A stretch of 64,000 nucleotides of DNA from contig OY783195.1 of assembly GCA_963678675.1 (NCBI GenBank), positions 4,722,001 through 4,786,000 on the forward strand. The letters run 5' to 3'. The notes under the pieces are model-generated. The model was not told the DNA's origin. It did not search any database and was given only the letters and a program-made list of their open reading frames with translations. The DNA comes from Xiphydria camelus. Its lineage: Eukaryota; Arthropoda; Insecta; Hymenoptera; Xiphydriidae. The stretch's first letter is position 1; every line of letters begins with the position of its first letter. Below, piece after piece: positions 10,938 through 21,905 of the stretch. The translations under genes and the position numbers were made by a program.

Positions 10938-12486
10938 TGCTCCATTCACGGGGGCGGTGCTAAAATCACGAGAGCATCTCTCTCGCCTACGCTCGCGCGT
11001 GTTTCTAAATTGTGGCGGACACTGGGGCAACGCGGTTCGAAAATGTTGGCCCCTCTGGCGATACTTATATATAGCCACGCGTACCGTGGAAACTGGTAGT
11101 TATGGCAGCCAAATCGTTACATCTCGTTCGGCCGTAGCCTCCTCCGGAGTTCCGTGAATTCGGCCCACCCACTAGTCAATTTTAACGCGCTCCGCCGTGA
11201 GAATCTTCGCCGGCGATTCGCAGCTTGTCGAGGATCTTCGGCGCGACTAATGTGGGATCGAAGTACATAATTTCACAACGCGAAATCCCGGTAAACTCGA
11301 CGAAAGCGTTAATGCGAACTACGAATGGAATCACGGCTCGACATTCTCGCGGATGGAGCGTAGGCACTCGCGTTATTACGCGCCCACCTAATGAGTTTTC
11401 AAACTCCCTTTTCGAAAATAATTCGCCCACGCTCGCCGTGCACGGGCGGCGTGCAAAAATGCAGCCCCCATACTTCGTGGAAGTACCTACGTCGCGGGGA
11501 GGATTTATAATTTTTTCGCGAGAACTTTCTTGGTTACAACGTCGAGTTAAGCGCACGAGTGTTTCGTGCCGCGTTGTACCTACTTCTTCGCCCGGGGTAA
11601 CGACCGTCTATTTCCGTACGTACGTTTCGTTTGATATCCACTAAAGTTCGAAACAGTCGGTTCGAACCAGCAATTCCACAGTCAAGGACAGCTGTAATCG
11701 TAGTCCGGTCGGGCGTCCCGCGACCCCCGCCGACGCGCGCCGGGCAGCCGCTTCGGGCACGGCAAACCCGCGATAAATAATGAACGCTACGAGAGGCGAC
11801 CGTGTAAGGCGACGGGAAGCTACGTCAGTTCGTACGAACTCGAGTAGGTGTACGCGGATAAACTCGAGTTGCGACGTACGTCGAGTCGTGACGTTTACAA
11901 CCCTTTCGCCGGACTACTGCAGCGCGCGCTGCGACTAGCAGCCCAATATACATATATATGCACGTGTATAAACGCGTGGGTAATGGGTAGCGCTGCAGTT
12001 GTATGCGCTTTTAACATGCGTTCGGTAGGTAGCAGGGTGCAACTGTGTACCTACACGCGGGGAAAAGGGGCAATTCCCTTCGTAGAGGCTCGCACTTTCA
12101 TCGCGATTATGCTTTTACGTGTGAACTTTACGCCGGGGGACTGGTATAATGATTTTTTGCCGAGATCGTAACTCGGTTTACGAAGAATTTGATGGAAGTG
12201 TCGGGGAATAGTTGATGCTTAATTTCTTAACGGGGAGTACGACGCGAAACGAATAGACCGGTAGGATCGGGGGTATTTAATAGGCGCGATAAATTTCGAA
12301 ACGGCAGCGGCACCGCATTCAAGGGCAGATAATGGCGGTCGTGTCGAGGATCTCGCGGTACTTTCAGCCTCCACCACGAGGCAACTCTGTAATATAAATA
12401 GATGCTACGCGCGCCGAGCAAATATACGATGACGCGTGCGTGACTGTGCAGCGCTACCTGCAGTCTCGCGTATATAATAAACTGGC
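10938..12486. other. Unique CpG-rich sequence, no gene recognised
   Basis: Open frames of 100-140 codons occur on both strands at 11182-11644. They are opposite-strand shadows in CpG-rich DNA and show no domain. I see nothing functional that I can support. Confidence 0.45.
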
Positions 12487-13470
12487 TCTAAAGAGGTGTG
12501 TACTTCGAGTGCTGCCATATAACTACGAGCAGTATCCGGATCCGGATCCGTGTATTCTTCTTACGTCGATCCTTGCACTTCGAAATCTCTCCCCAAGAAA
12601 TTGATAAGAATCGAGCGTCGTCGAATAAAGAGTATGTACTTTGAGTGCCGCCGTATAACTACGCACAGCATCCGGATTCGGATTTGGATCCGCGTATTTT
12701 TTTCACGTCGATCCCTCGTCTTTCGAAGCCTTTCCTCAAGTGATTGATAAGAATCGAGTATCGTCGAATAAAGAGTGTATACTTCGAGTGTCGTCGTATA
12801 ACTACGTGCAGCATCCGGATTCGGATCCGGATCCGCGTATTTTTTTGACGTCGATCCCCATCTTTCGAAGTCCTTCCTCGAGGAAATGATAAGAATCGAG
12901 TAGCGTCGAATAACGAGTGTGTACTGAGATAAATAATTGCTGGTGCCAAAAAAAATGGTTCTTTCTGTCAAAAACGTGATATAATTTCAGGATCAAGCCA
13001 CGGTTTTCTTCGTGCAAGAAAATATTTGGCATGGGTACGAATAATTATTTTTCTCGCACGGGAAAAATATACCGTTCCAGCGAATGTATTCTTGAATTAA
13101 GAATGCAATATTCTTTGACCAAGAATCTGTATTCTTAAAAATTGTTAAGACCATATGTTCTTGAGATTAAAGAAATATTTTCTTGACACTAACAATTATT
13201 TATTTATCTCAATGTACAGCATCCGGATCCGGATTCGGATCTGGATCCGGATCCGTGTACTTTTCTCAGGTCGATCCTCGCCCTTCGAAATCTCTCCTCG
13301 AGGGATTCATAAGAATCGAGCATCGTCGAATAAAGAGTGTGTACTTCGAGAGTGCCGCCATATAACTACGTGCACAGCATCCGGATTCAGATCCGCGTAT
13401 TTTTCTCACGTCGATCCTCGCCCTTCGAAATCTCTCCTGAAGGGATTGATGAGAATCAAGCGTCGTCGAG
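12487..13470. repeat. Tandem array of ~140-base units, split by a MITE
   Basis: Five units can be aligned. Units 1-3 run 12487-12624, 12625-12767 and 12768-12910. A partial pair flanks the insertion at 12924-13214, with the fourth unit resuming at about 13217-13330. The last unit is 13331-13470. Each unit carries a GGATCCGGAT-rich run, then GTCGATCC, TTCGAAATCTCTCC-type words, GATAAGAATCGAG and CGTCGAATAAAGAGTG. The GGATCCGGAT run varies in length between units. Open frames in the array are by-products of repetition. Confidence 0.85.
12922..13216. mobile_element. TA-flanked MITE inside the 140-base tandem array
   Basis: TA dinucleotides at 12922-12923 and 13215-13216 bracket inverted ends. 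The left end reads CTGAGATAAATAATTGCTGG. The right end, read on the other strand, gives TTGAGATAAATAAATAATTG. The interior shares TCAAAAACRYGAT and GGTTTTCTTCGTG words with the copy at 28491-28763. It is non-coding. Its position shows that it inserted after the tandem array had formed. Confidence 0.75.
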
Positions 13471-13829
13471 TGAAAATCCACGATCGCGACTTCCACGAGT
13501 TTTCGGGATCGATGGGGGAGCGAACCCATGGGAGTCGGGATTACATCTCCCTCTACTCCTTTGTCTCCCGTCGCCGTCTCTCGCCGCGGGAGGTCACGGT
13601 CGCCGGACCGACCGTCCGAACGATAAAACCGCGATAAAACTACCAGCGCGGGGTGAACTACCGCGCGGACGGGCACTCGTCGCGGCTCGAACTGTATATT
13701 TACGCTCGTTTAATGCGCACTTAACAGGTAGAAAAATCGCGAGCCACCGGCAGTCTCGCCCGCAGTCGAGGAACCGCTAATAATGGTAGCGCCTCTCGAT
13801 CTCCGTCGTCGCGCTGCAACTCTACGTAA
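13471..13829. other. CpG-rich sequence, no gene recognised
   Basis: Open frames in this stretch extend from the tandem array and have no independent support. Nothing else is recognised. Confidence 0.4.
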
Positions 13830-14893
13830 TAGACTAAGAGCTAGTGACATTTTTCAGTGATTATTTAGTTAAGGCCTATTTTTTGAGAGAATGTTGTGGG
13901 GGGCATGTCTAAGTGCCATCCGTGAGGATTAACCTTGATAGCGGTATGGGAGGCTGGCGGAACGCCCCCAACTTGTAAAAAATAGTGCACAAAATTATTA
14001 TTTAGTTAAGGCTGAAATTTTGTTTACTATACATCTGGTAGTCCACAATTATGAATATAAATTGGCGGATCGATTGGCCGGCATTAAAAAGGTGGCGGAT
14101 CATCCTAAATATGTCGTGTGAACAATAAAATTTTTATTATTTAGTTAAGGCTCAATTTTTAATATGTTATTGAGGCAACTGTTTCAAGTGGAAATTTAAA
14201 TTGGCGGAACAAAATATTGGCATTAACTACCTGGCGGAACGGTTTAAACATCCATTGTGCGCGCCTCGATTTCGTGTTGTTTGCCGCAGAATTTTTTGTA
14301 TTAGGAATGCTTCTAATATAGATAATGATTTTGTTTATTTTCTGGAATCTTTTTAGTAATAATAGTAATTTAGTTTTTCCCTGGAGTTAATATTTTAGCG
14401 CTCATTCAATATTGATGAGCTTCAATATATCAATCAAACATCAGTCTTATGTTAGGACACTCAACATTTTATTTGTGATGTCGGAAGTTTTAACAATTTT
14501 TAAAACGGATGAATGATATAATTTTTTTTTAGAATACCCTTTTGGCATTTGACCGACGATATAGTGCTTTATACAAATATAACGAGGTGCGTGAAGTGGA
14601 AGAATATTTTTAACAGAAATTTTTGTAAAGCGAACTAATTTCTTAGAGTAGTTATCGACTTACAAATATATGGTAGGTACTTCGTATAAAGACAATTTTA
14701 ATACCGTCAGTTGTTCGATCATCTAATCATCTTCTGTGTCCGGCCAGTCAGAATCGTCACCTTCGTCAACAGAATCCAGATCACTAGATGCTCGGGAGCC
14801 TACGTCTATAAATTTAAACAAATTGATTAGAAAAATGTAATATTTTTTGTTTATATTTACTGTTAAATCTGCATACCTGATTCAATGTCACTG
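13830..14893. repeat. Left 1,064-base inverted arm
   Basis: Reverse complement of 15471-16534. It includes the terminal exon (14723-14805) and last intron of the transposon gene on the minus strand, so the coding end is part of the inverted repeat. Confidence 0.85.
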
Positions 14894-15470
14894 TTGCAAT
14901 CATTGTTGCTTTTATTGGAATCTTCAACAAGTACATCTCCAAGAAATTCAGGCAATTGATCTCCTTGAAACCAGACGAATTCATACTTGCCGTCGTTGAT
15001 GCACCAGCCATGGTTTTCTGGAGATTTGTCCGTTGATTGTTGCAAATTTGTATTTAGCCAGATACTGGCAATGTACGAGCTCCGCAATAGTTGCTGTTGC
15101 ACTTCAGTTGAGCATAGTGGCAAGTTTGATGCGTCGCAATTGCGGATGTTTTTTGCAAATGAGTACGTAGTGTCTGCAACTTTATAAGCTTCGTTAAAGA
15201 GTACCAAACGAGCTTCATTAACGGTGTCTGCGTTTTTGACACCATACATCCGGCAGATAAATTCTTGCAAAACAGGAAACACTGCTGAAGTGTCAACATC
15301 ATCTTTGCCTAGGTCTTCAAATGCCTTTTGATAATTATAGAACGCCTTCAATAACTGATATGATTTATTTTTTCCTTTACGGGAAGAGATGTAATCACAC
15401 CCTGTAAGGGCGTGGAAGCCAGGCAGAGCTCTTGAGAATGTTGAGAAGGTTGAGCTCTTGAGAATGTGAA
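14723..15470 (-). pseudogene. 3' fragment of a split transposon gene (LTGCD / RKGK motif family)
   Basis: Reading right to left, the frame is open from the arm junction near 15470 down to a donor at 14876. A 71-base intron follows, then the exon 14805-14723 ending in TAG. Phase across the intron agrees (split codon G|AC). Near its start the protein has GFHALTGCDYISSRKGK, followed by about 170 residues and a short acidic tail ending WPDTEDD. From memory, an ALTGCD...S..RKGK segment is common in unnamed invertebrate transposon proteins and recalls the GCD segment of FEN1/XPG nucleases. The 5' part is missing and replaced by an inverted copy of the 3' end, so the gene is broken. Confidence 0.65.
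15426..15466. repeat. 15-base direct repeat at the foldback junction
   Basis: GAGCTCTTGAGAATG occurs at 15426-15440 and again at 15452-15466, separated by 11 bases. It lies exactly where the truncated gene meets the inverted arm, so it may mark the rearrangement that built the palindrome. Confidence 0.7.
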
Positions 15471-16534
15471 CAGTGACATTGAATCAGGTATGCAGATTTA
15501 ACAGTAAATATAAACAAAAAATATTACATTTTTCTAATCAATTTGTTTAAATTTATAGACGTAGGCTCCCGAACATCTAGTGATCTGGATTCTGTTGACG
15601 AAGGTGACGATTCTGACTGGCCGGACACAGAAGATGATTAGATGATCGAACAACTGACGGTATTAAAATTGTCTTTATACGAAGTACCTACCATATATTT
15701 GTAAGTCGATAACTACTCTAAGAAATTAGTTCGCTTTAAAAAAATTTCTGTTAAAAATATTCTTCCACTTCACGCACCTCGTTATATTTGTATAAAGCAC
15801 TATATCGTCGGTCAAATGCCAAAAGGGTATTCTAAAAAAAAATTATATCATTCATCCGTTTTAAAAATTGTTAAAACTTCCGACATCACAAATAAAATGT
15901 TGAGTGTCCTAACATAAGACTGATGTTTGATTGATATATTGAAGCTCATCAATATTGAATGAGCGCTAAAATATTAACTCCAGGGAAAAACTAAATTACT
16001 ATTATTACTAAAAAGATTCCAGAAAATAAACAAAATCATTATCTATATTAGAAGCATTCCTAATACAAAAAATTCTGCGGCAAACAACACGAAATCGAGG
16101 CGCGCACAATGGATGTTTAAACCGTTCCGCCAGGTAGTTAATGCCAATATTTTGTTCCGCCAATTTAAATTTCCACTTGAAACAGTTGCCTCAATAACAT
16201 ATTAAAAATTGAGCCTTAACTAAATAATAAAAATTTTACTGTTCACACGACAGATTTAGGATGATCCGCCACCTTTTTAATGCCGGCCAATCGATCCGCC
16301 AATTTATATTCATAATTGTGGACTACCAGATGAATAGTAAACAAAATTTCAGCCTTAACTAAATAATAATTTTGTGCACTATTTTTTACAAGTTGGGGGC
16401 GTTCCGCCAGCCTCCCATACCGCTATCAAGGTTAATCCTCACGGATGGCACTTAGACATGCCCCCCACAACATTCTCTCAAAAAATAGGCCTTAACTAAA
16501 TAATCACTGAAAAATGTCACTAGCTCTTAGTCTA
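15471..16534. repeat. Right 1,064-base inverted arm
   Basis: Reverse complement of 13830-14893. It carries a second copy of the gene's terminal exon at about 15559-15641, now on the plus strand and with no upstream gene, so that copy is non-functional. Confidence 0.85.
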
Positions 16535-16539
16535 TAATG

Positions 16540-16830
16540 TATAAATACACGCGGTGCACTCCCCCGCTCGCACTCTTTAAACCTGTCGGCGTGCCACCTA
16601 CTCGAGACGCGACGCGTCCCGCCGCTCGAGCGTGGGCGGCCGCACGGAGTGGAGAACAATTAAACATCCGCACCCGTGCGTTTGTTCGCGCTCAGCGCGT
16701 CGAGTCGCCGTGTTCCCGGCCCGCGCTGATCAGACGTTTCCGTTTATGTTGCAGAGAAGCGGCGGATGGCGGAATGGCGATGACGATGGCGACGACGATG
16801 ACGACGATGACGACGATAACGGCGCCGAGA
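16540..16830 (+). promoter_or_regulatory. Candidate TATA promoter and 5' non-coding exon
   Basis: TATAAATA at 16540-16547 begins six bases after the foldback element ends. About 290 bases downstream, after a GAC/GAT-rich run, is a strong donor, GAGA|GTGAGTAC (GT at 16831). I infer a possible transcription start near 16570 and an untranslated or short-coding exon. A link to the signal-peptide exon at 40065 is conceivable but unproven. No initiator motif is clear. Confidence 0.25.
16778..16817. repeat. GAC/GAT trinucleotide repeat
   Basis: Imperfect run of GATGACGATGGCGACGAC-type triplets. In one frame it would encode poly-aspartate, but no gene context supports that. Confidence 0.8.
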
Positions 16831-17644
16831 GTGAGTACAAAGTGATATAGCGGCTAGTGTAAATCGATTTGAAAACGCGCAATGACGGTCATATCCCAAA
16901 ACGGAAGTACGCGCGAGCTGGCCGCTCGCGCATGTGCTGTACTTCTTGCCGGTCGTTCAATTTTGCCGGGCGTTCAGATTTGTAGGGTAAGAACGGTCGT
17001 TAGGTCGTTACGGTCGCGGGGTCGGGTCGCGTCTGCGGGCGACGTAACCTTTCGGGTTCGAACTTACGCGTTGACGGCCTCGTCGAGCCGAATTGTCCGT
17101 TACCCTACTATACGCGGTTACGCGCTCGCAATTTTTCTTAACGCGACGTCAAAGGAGGCGGCGAGCAAACTCGAACCGGATTCCCGTGTTACCCGAAAAG
17201 GCGATTCGTCCGGAAACACGCGTCGTTCGTAAATTCGAAGACTATCAATTTCCAGGGACAAAAAGGAGCACCCACAGCGCTCCGCAGCGCGCGCGCGCGC
17301 GCGTTGAAGGACTCTCCCATCGGCAACGCCGAGAGGGTGGTGCACTCGCAACCGCGCCGGTGCCGTTCATCACCGCGAGTGGAAGAGTCGCTCGAAAGCC
17401 GGTTGAACGCCCCTCGCGCGCGCGCAAAGCCAAGTGGAGAGGGCTCGCGCGAGAGCACACCGTCGGGGCGCGCCGTTACCACTCGTCCTCGCGTGTGCGC
17501 GCGCGATACTCGCGCGCTCGGTGAAACGGCATTAAAAGCGGAATTACCGCGGGATTCAGGGCTCCCGGCCGTTTTCTTTCAGATTCTCGCTTAAAGTTCC
17601 CCGCAAACGCGAGGCCTACATCCATTCAGTTCCTTTCAAAGGTT

Positions 17645-17663
17645 CCCCCCCCCCCCCCCCCCC
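17645..17663. repeat. C19 homopolymer
   Basis: Nineteen consecutive cytosines. Length is likely to vary between individuals or sequencing runs. Confidence 0.9.
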
Positions 17664-18310
17664 TCGTCACCCCTGCCTCTTTTATACTTTCCTCGACTTT
17701 CAGGCCGCCGCTGTTGCGAAAATCATTTCGCCCCGAGCCTCTCGGGAGCGAAGTCGAATCGAATTCCGCCGAGCAGAGCCGAACTCGGAGACCGCTCGTT
17801 CTCCTTCGCGTCGTTCTTCGGGTGTCGTTAACGTGGTGGGCGTCCGACATCGTTCTCCCATCGATCGACGTACGCATCTCGTCAACACTCGTACCGGTTC
17901 AATTGTAAACGCGTCGTCTCGCAACGTCGAGGTTCTCCTTTCGGGTTTCTTTGCGTTGTGACGACGGCGGCGACGTTTTTCGATCGTAAAAAATACCCGC
18001 GACAAATCACCCGACGAATTAGTGCTCGAGAAAAAAGGAGGAGGGGAATTCTCATCGAGCGCCGTCGAATTGCGAGAGGCAAAAATCGATCCGCAACTTT
18101 TCCCCCGCCCGGCGCTTCCCGGTTTTCGAGTTTCGCCGCCGTTCAGCTCCCGGTGACAATTAATCCGCGATTCGAGCACCCCCGCGCCCCAGCGCCCGCC
18201 TCGTCCATCGAGCAATTCCACTCGCCGTTGCCGGATAAACTTTAATTGGGACCGGAAGGCCGGGAATAACGATCGCGAGAGATTGCGACGTGTCGGAGAA
18301 ATTTTACGTG

Positions 18311-18335
18311 CCGTCGCCGCCGCCGCCGCCGCCGC
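18311..18335. repeat. GCC trinucleotide repeat
   Basis: Run of CCGTCGCCGCC-type triplets ending at GCGTAGC. Confidence 0.85.
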
Positions 18336-19023
18336 GTAGCGGAGTGAAGGATAGGAAATGAGGCGCGGCGTGCGAAGAGGAAGAAGAAACGAGCGGCGAG
18401 GGAGATCGGGGCGAAAGAGTGGGCGGCGGAGTGGGATGGGTTGGCGGGGGTGGGGGAGGAAGAGAAGCGGAAGGCGGATGAAGAGGCCGTGCGCTCTTAC
18501 CTGCCGCATAAGCGAGGGCTTATCCCATTGGCAAAGTGCAACGCGCCGCGCGCGCTCTCTTCGCAAGATGCAGCGGGCGAGAGAGGGCCGGTGGGAGGCA
18601 GGGGAGCGCGACTTCGACCGGAAATGACCGCGGTGCCGTGCAAGCGTAACGCGGCGCTTCCTCCTTCTCGCGCACGTTCACGCTCCGCCTCTGCCGTTCG
18701 CCCGAGAGAAATATCTCGAGTCTCTTGGAAACTCGGTGACTATGCGGGCGCGTATAGTCTTTGCTCTGCTCCCGACGGAGTCGTCGTCCTCGTTTGTTCG
18801 CGAGTTCTCCAATCAACGAGAGCTCGCTGCTGCGACGCTCTTTCGGCTCGACGCGGTTGCGTATACACTAACAAAAAAAATGTGTGTTGCAACTATACGA
18901 GGTGGTCAAAGGATTTGCTGTCAATCTAATTGAATTTTGTTTAATACGACTAAACGAAGGTCGATGAAATTAAGTTAATGCGATAGATCCAACTGCATGG
19001 CATGGCTGACTGATTCAATTGGC

Positions 19024-19477
19024 TTAAGGATCTTGTCCTGGTTGGTGAAGCCGCCGTGTATTTACGTACACTCTTACATGCAGAGTGTATCTGGATGACG
19101 AATATCAGGTAGTGTTAGTGAGAATTTGGATTCCTTCTTATTTCCAAATCAAAATGATTTCACTGACGAACTGTGGTGTTTCCGGTAAAGGAAATCATCA
19201 AAGCGTTATACAATATCTTCATTTTTCGCGGTAAACTATTGCAGTCCAGTAATTAATTATTTGTCCAATCCGGAGAGTGCTGGAGACTTGGCGAAGTTAT
19301 GTTTCAATTAAAGGAACATTTATTAACAAAACTAAGACTACGCGTAACAACTTGAAGGTCTCTTTCATTGAAAAATCCAGCGACACATTTTTCATTGGGG
19401 AATGAGAAGGGATCTAAAATATTGGAAAAAAATCACGGCAGCTTCCCTAGTGAATCCAACCAGGACAAGATCCTTAA
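19024..19477. mobile_element. TTAA-flanked MITE with GGATCTTGTCCTGG ends
   Basis: TTAA is present at 19024-19027 and 19474-19477. The inner 18 bases GGATCTTGTCCTGGTTGG are repeated perfectly in inverted orientation at the right end. After a short gap a GAAGCYGCCGTG block also pairs. The 446-base interior is non-coding. The TTAA target suggests piggyBac-type mobilisation, although the ends do not start with CCC. Confidence 0.8.
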
Positions 19478-20045
19478 CTACTAACGCAGTTGTCTCAAAT
19501 GTATAGAAATTGAAACAGAGGTTGGGTAAAAAAATTGAATTAACTATATTATTCAATTAATTATCAACCCAATGGCTTCGATAAGATCATCTAAGTTCTT
19601 GAACATATTATCTCATCCACCGATGAGGTTCATGGAAAACCATCATTCAACTGCAACGTGCAGTTGAGACAGTTTCATGTTTAGGTTTCGCGCATTTAAC
19701 ATCGCGCGTTCGGTGATCGATATAGTCGTTATCATGAGCGGCGGAGAGTGAGAAAGAAACTGCGTTCAAATCGTTGATGTCTGGAAACGACGTCGATCAT
19801 GCCGGAGTCACGATTCGCCTCGGAGAGGAGATTTCCATTTTTAATAACTACTTAACATTCGATCGGATATGGAAATCGCCTCTTCGAGTAAATCGCGAGC
19901 CGAGCTGAATTTCGACGAGGGCCGCTCCCGAATCTCGCCTGATTCCATCTTCCGGGGTTTCGGGAATCCAATCGTCAACTCTGATATACATAATTATTCA
20001 CACAGCCGGCGTCGTTTATACGTACGCGACATAGGAAGTAGACGA
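19478..20045. other. Unassigned sequence
   Basis: No gene or repeat recognised. A 65-codon frame at 19869 has no support. Confidence 0.4.
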
Positions 20046-20256
20046 TACACAGAGAACACGAATTAGTTGGTTCTACTGAAATCTCAATGAAATTTTTTAA
20101 TACGTCAATCAGATATCTCTTCCTTGCGATCATGTGAAATAGTATACAATTATTGCGAGAAAGAGATATGTAATTAATGTATGAAAAAAGATCAAATCGG
20201 CCTAAATAAGTAATTGCTTGCGACCCCGCAAGTAATTTTTAGTAGATCCAAGTACC
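20046..20256. mobile_element. Foldback MITE, AATTAGTTGG family (copy 1)
   Basis: TA then CACAGAGAACACGAATTAGTTGG starts the element. The right side AGTAATTTTTAGTAGATCC is the inverse of the left arm of the copy at 36730. The interior shares TCTTCCTTGCRATCA and TGAAAAAAGATC words with that copy, in rearranged order and strand. It is non-coding. Confidence 0.65.
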
Positions 20257-20539
20257 GTAGAACGGGATCAATAGAAACACTTTTGGTAGTTTGCGACTCT
20301 GGTGCAAGAAAACGGTTAAGCTTTCTTTAAGTTAAAAATAGGGAAAAGTCCGGTCGACACTAATAGATGACGATGCATATATCGTTTCTGCAAAAATCGA
20401 TCATTTTGACAGAACAAAAAAATAAAAACTTGCTGTTTCTTTTCACCCCATAATGTTTTCACCCATCACCCTATTGACCCTTAAGTTTCCATCTACCCCG
20501 GTTCTATGGTAATTCTTTTTCTCCGCGTACGTATAGGTA

Positions 20540-20750
20540 CACGGAAAAATATAAATTGTAACATCTACAAAGTTTGTGGCAAAATGCGGGACACAAGCTA
20601 ATTTATCGTTACGATAACTACAATTTTCGTAAAAGTTACAGCAAACGCTTGCAACTTTTACAAGTTTAACTATAATTTTTACTGAAATTGTAGTTATCGT
20701 AACGAGAAATTGGCCTCTTGTCCGAAATTTACCACACATTTCTCTTCCAC
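20540..20750. mobile_element. Foldback MITE, CACGGAAAA / GATAACT family (copy 1)
   Basis: The ends read CACGGAAAAAT and, on the other strand, ACGTGGAAGAG. The arms pair over most of their length, with CGTTACGATAACTACAATTT on the left and AAATTGTAGTTATCGTAACG on the right. Related copies lie at 31010-31225 and 59410-59651. Confidence 0.8.
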
Positions 20751-21509
20751 GTAGGTACGCGTGTTTACGTACGTATGGATCTGGGAAGCCGATTGATTCG
20801 ATCGACGATTCCATCACATCGCGTACGAATCGCCTTCGAGGCGAGTCTGGTCTCCCCTTTACTTCGAAACTCGCCTCGAACGAATTTGTCTCCGCATCCC
20901 GTCCGCCTACCTGCGCCCTGCTTATGGGAACATCTACCCACCCGATCGCAGGTGTGGTACCCATAAGGCGATACCTGCTTCCCTCTCGGCGCCTTTTCTG
21001 CCGCGCTCGAACTTGGACTGTTCTTTTACAACAGCGAACGCCATCGTGGCGTCTTCGGGCGCGCGCTTGTTAAAATAAATTTTCGATGAGGCAGACGCGC
21101 GCGTCGGTAGGGCCGTCTCCACCTGCTTGGCTGTAGAAACTACTACGGAGGCATATCTTCCCTCTGGCTTACTCGGTTTAACGCGCGGGTTGGACGTTAC
21201 GGTGAAACGACGCGGCGTCGACGACGACGACGGCGACGACTTTCTCAGACTTGTTTGCGTTGCGGCGCCGCGTTTCAGGAGACGTCGGATTGCTAGGGTA
21301 CATTGTCGGAATGCTCTATGGAGGGCGAGTGAATTTCTGGTTCATAGAAAGGAAATCGTCAGTAAAGCAGCTTCCTTGTTGGGGACACAAGGAAGGATTT
21401 GGAATAACTTTCTTTTAATTTTCTTCTTCGTAAAATAGGCTAACTCTGTATCCCCCAGAAAACTGATTCATCGATCGAATATAAGATGTCGGTTATTTGA
21501 GGTAGAAGA
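20751..21509. other. CpG-rich sequence, no gene recognised
   Basis: Open frames of 60-100 codons without domains. Nothing else is supported. Confidence 0.4.
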
Positions 21510-21826
21510 AAATATTTTTTTTTTCCATAAAATCACCGATATCTTGGTGTTCTTTTAAGATTTCCTTGAAAAATCTGTTTTCGGAAGCAGCGTGAGAAAA
21601 TACATAAGATAGGATTGTCGATGGCTCGAATCCAGAGATTTCGATTTTTGCAAAAATCTCAAGTAGATTTTTCCAAATTTTCGCAGAGAAATCGATATCT
21701 GGAATCTCGAGTTCTGGGCCATCCTATCATATAAATTTTTTCACGCAGATTCTAAAAATACAGATTTATTGAAGAAATCTTAAGGGAACACCGAGATATC
21801 GCCGATTTTATGGGAAAATATATTTT
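21510..21826. repeat. Long foldback repeat (copy 1 of family also at 41216)
   Basis: The left arm, about 21510-21615, and right arm, about 21721-21826, are roughly 80% complementary by eye. They share CCATAAAATC, GATATCTYGGTGTTC, TTAAGATTTC and AAATCTGT blocks. The loop itself contains a second inverted pair around CTCGAATCCAGA and TCTGGAATCTCGAG. The next bases, to about 21905, are shared with 41216-41315. Confidence 0.75.
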
Positions 21827-21905
21827 TCTCGTATGCCTAAAATCACTGATATCATATTTATTTTGAAACATCGACCTGATAATCGTGCTTTGCGTAATCA
21901 GCGCA

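Larger units (their letters stand above)
13830..16534. mobile_element. Foldback DNA transposon with 1,064-base inverted arms
   Basis: The left arm (13830-14893) and right arm (15471-16534) are exact-length inverted copies, differing at only a handful of positions in the segments I compared. The ends read TAGACTAAGAGCTAGTGAC. Flanks TAA/TAA suggest a 3-base target duplication. Each arm contains three copies of ATTATTTAGTTAAGG and several GGCGGAAC or GGCGGATC boxes near the end. The 577-base centre carries the 3' part of a minus-strand gene. From memory, the gene family and 3-base duplication fit an Academ-type element, but this is uncertain. Confidence 0.85.
16831..19023. other. Very CpG-rich region, no gene recognised
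   Basis: The stretch is rich in CG and CGCG runs, with a C19 run at 17645-17663 and a GCC run at 18311-18335. Long open frames occur on both strands, the largest being 288 codons on the minus strand at 17700-18566. They are low-complexity arginine/serine-rich and lack domains. It may be a regulatory CpG-rich block, but I see no defined site. Confidence 0.45.

Noticed and set aside
11646..11675. GGTTCGAACC-like words as a tRNA T-loop
   Set aside because: No cloverleaf, acceptor stem or B-box spacing could be built around it, nor at similar words near 43073 or 27765.
12561..13676. Several 75-160-codon frames with repeated protein motifs
   Set aside because: They are translations of the 140-base tandem repeat and the inserted MITE, not genes.
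16632..16850. Poly-aspartate frame
   Set aside because: Produced by the GAC/GAT repeat; no homologous context and it crosses the likely donor at 16831.
17700..18566. 288-codon minus-strand open frame
   Set aside because: Arg/Ser/Pro-rich low complexity in a very CpG-rich stretch with open frames on the other strand as well; no domain, no splice context.
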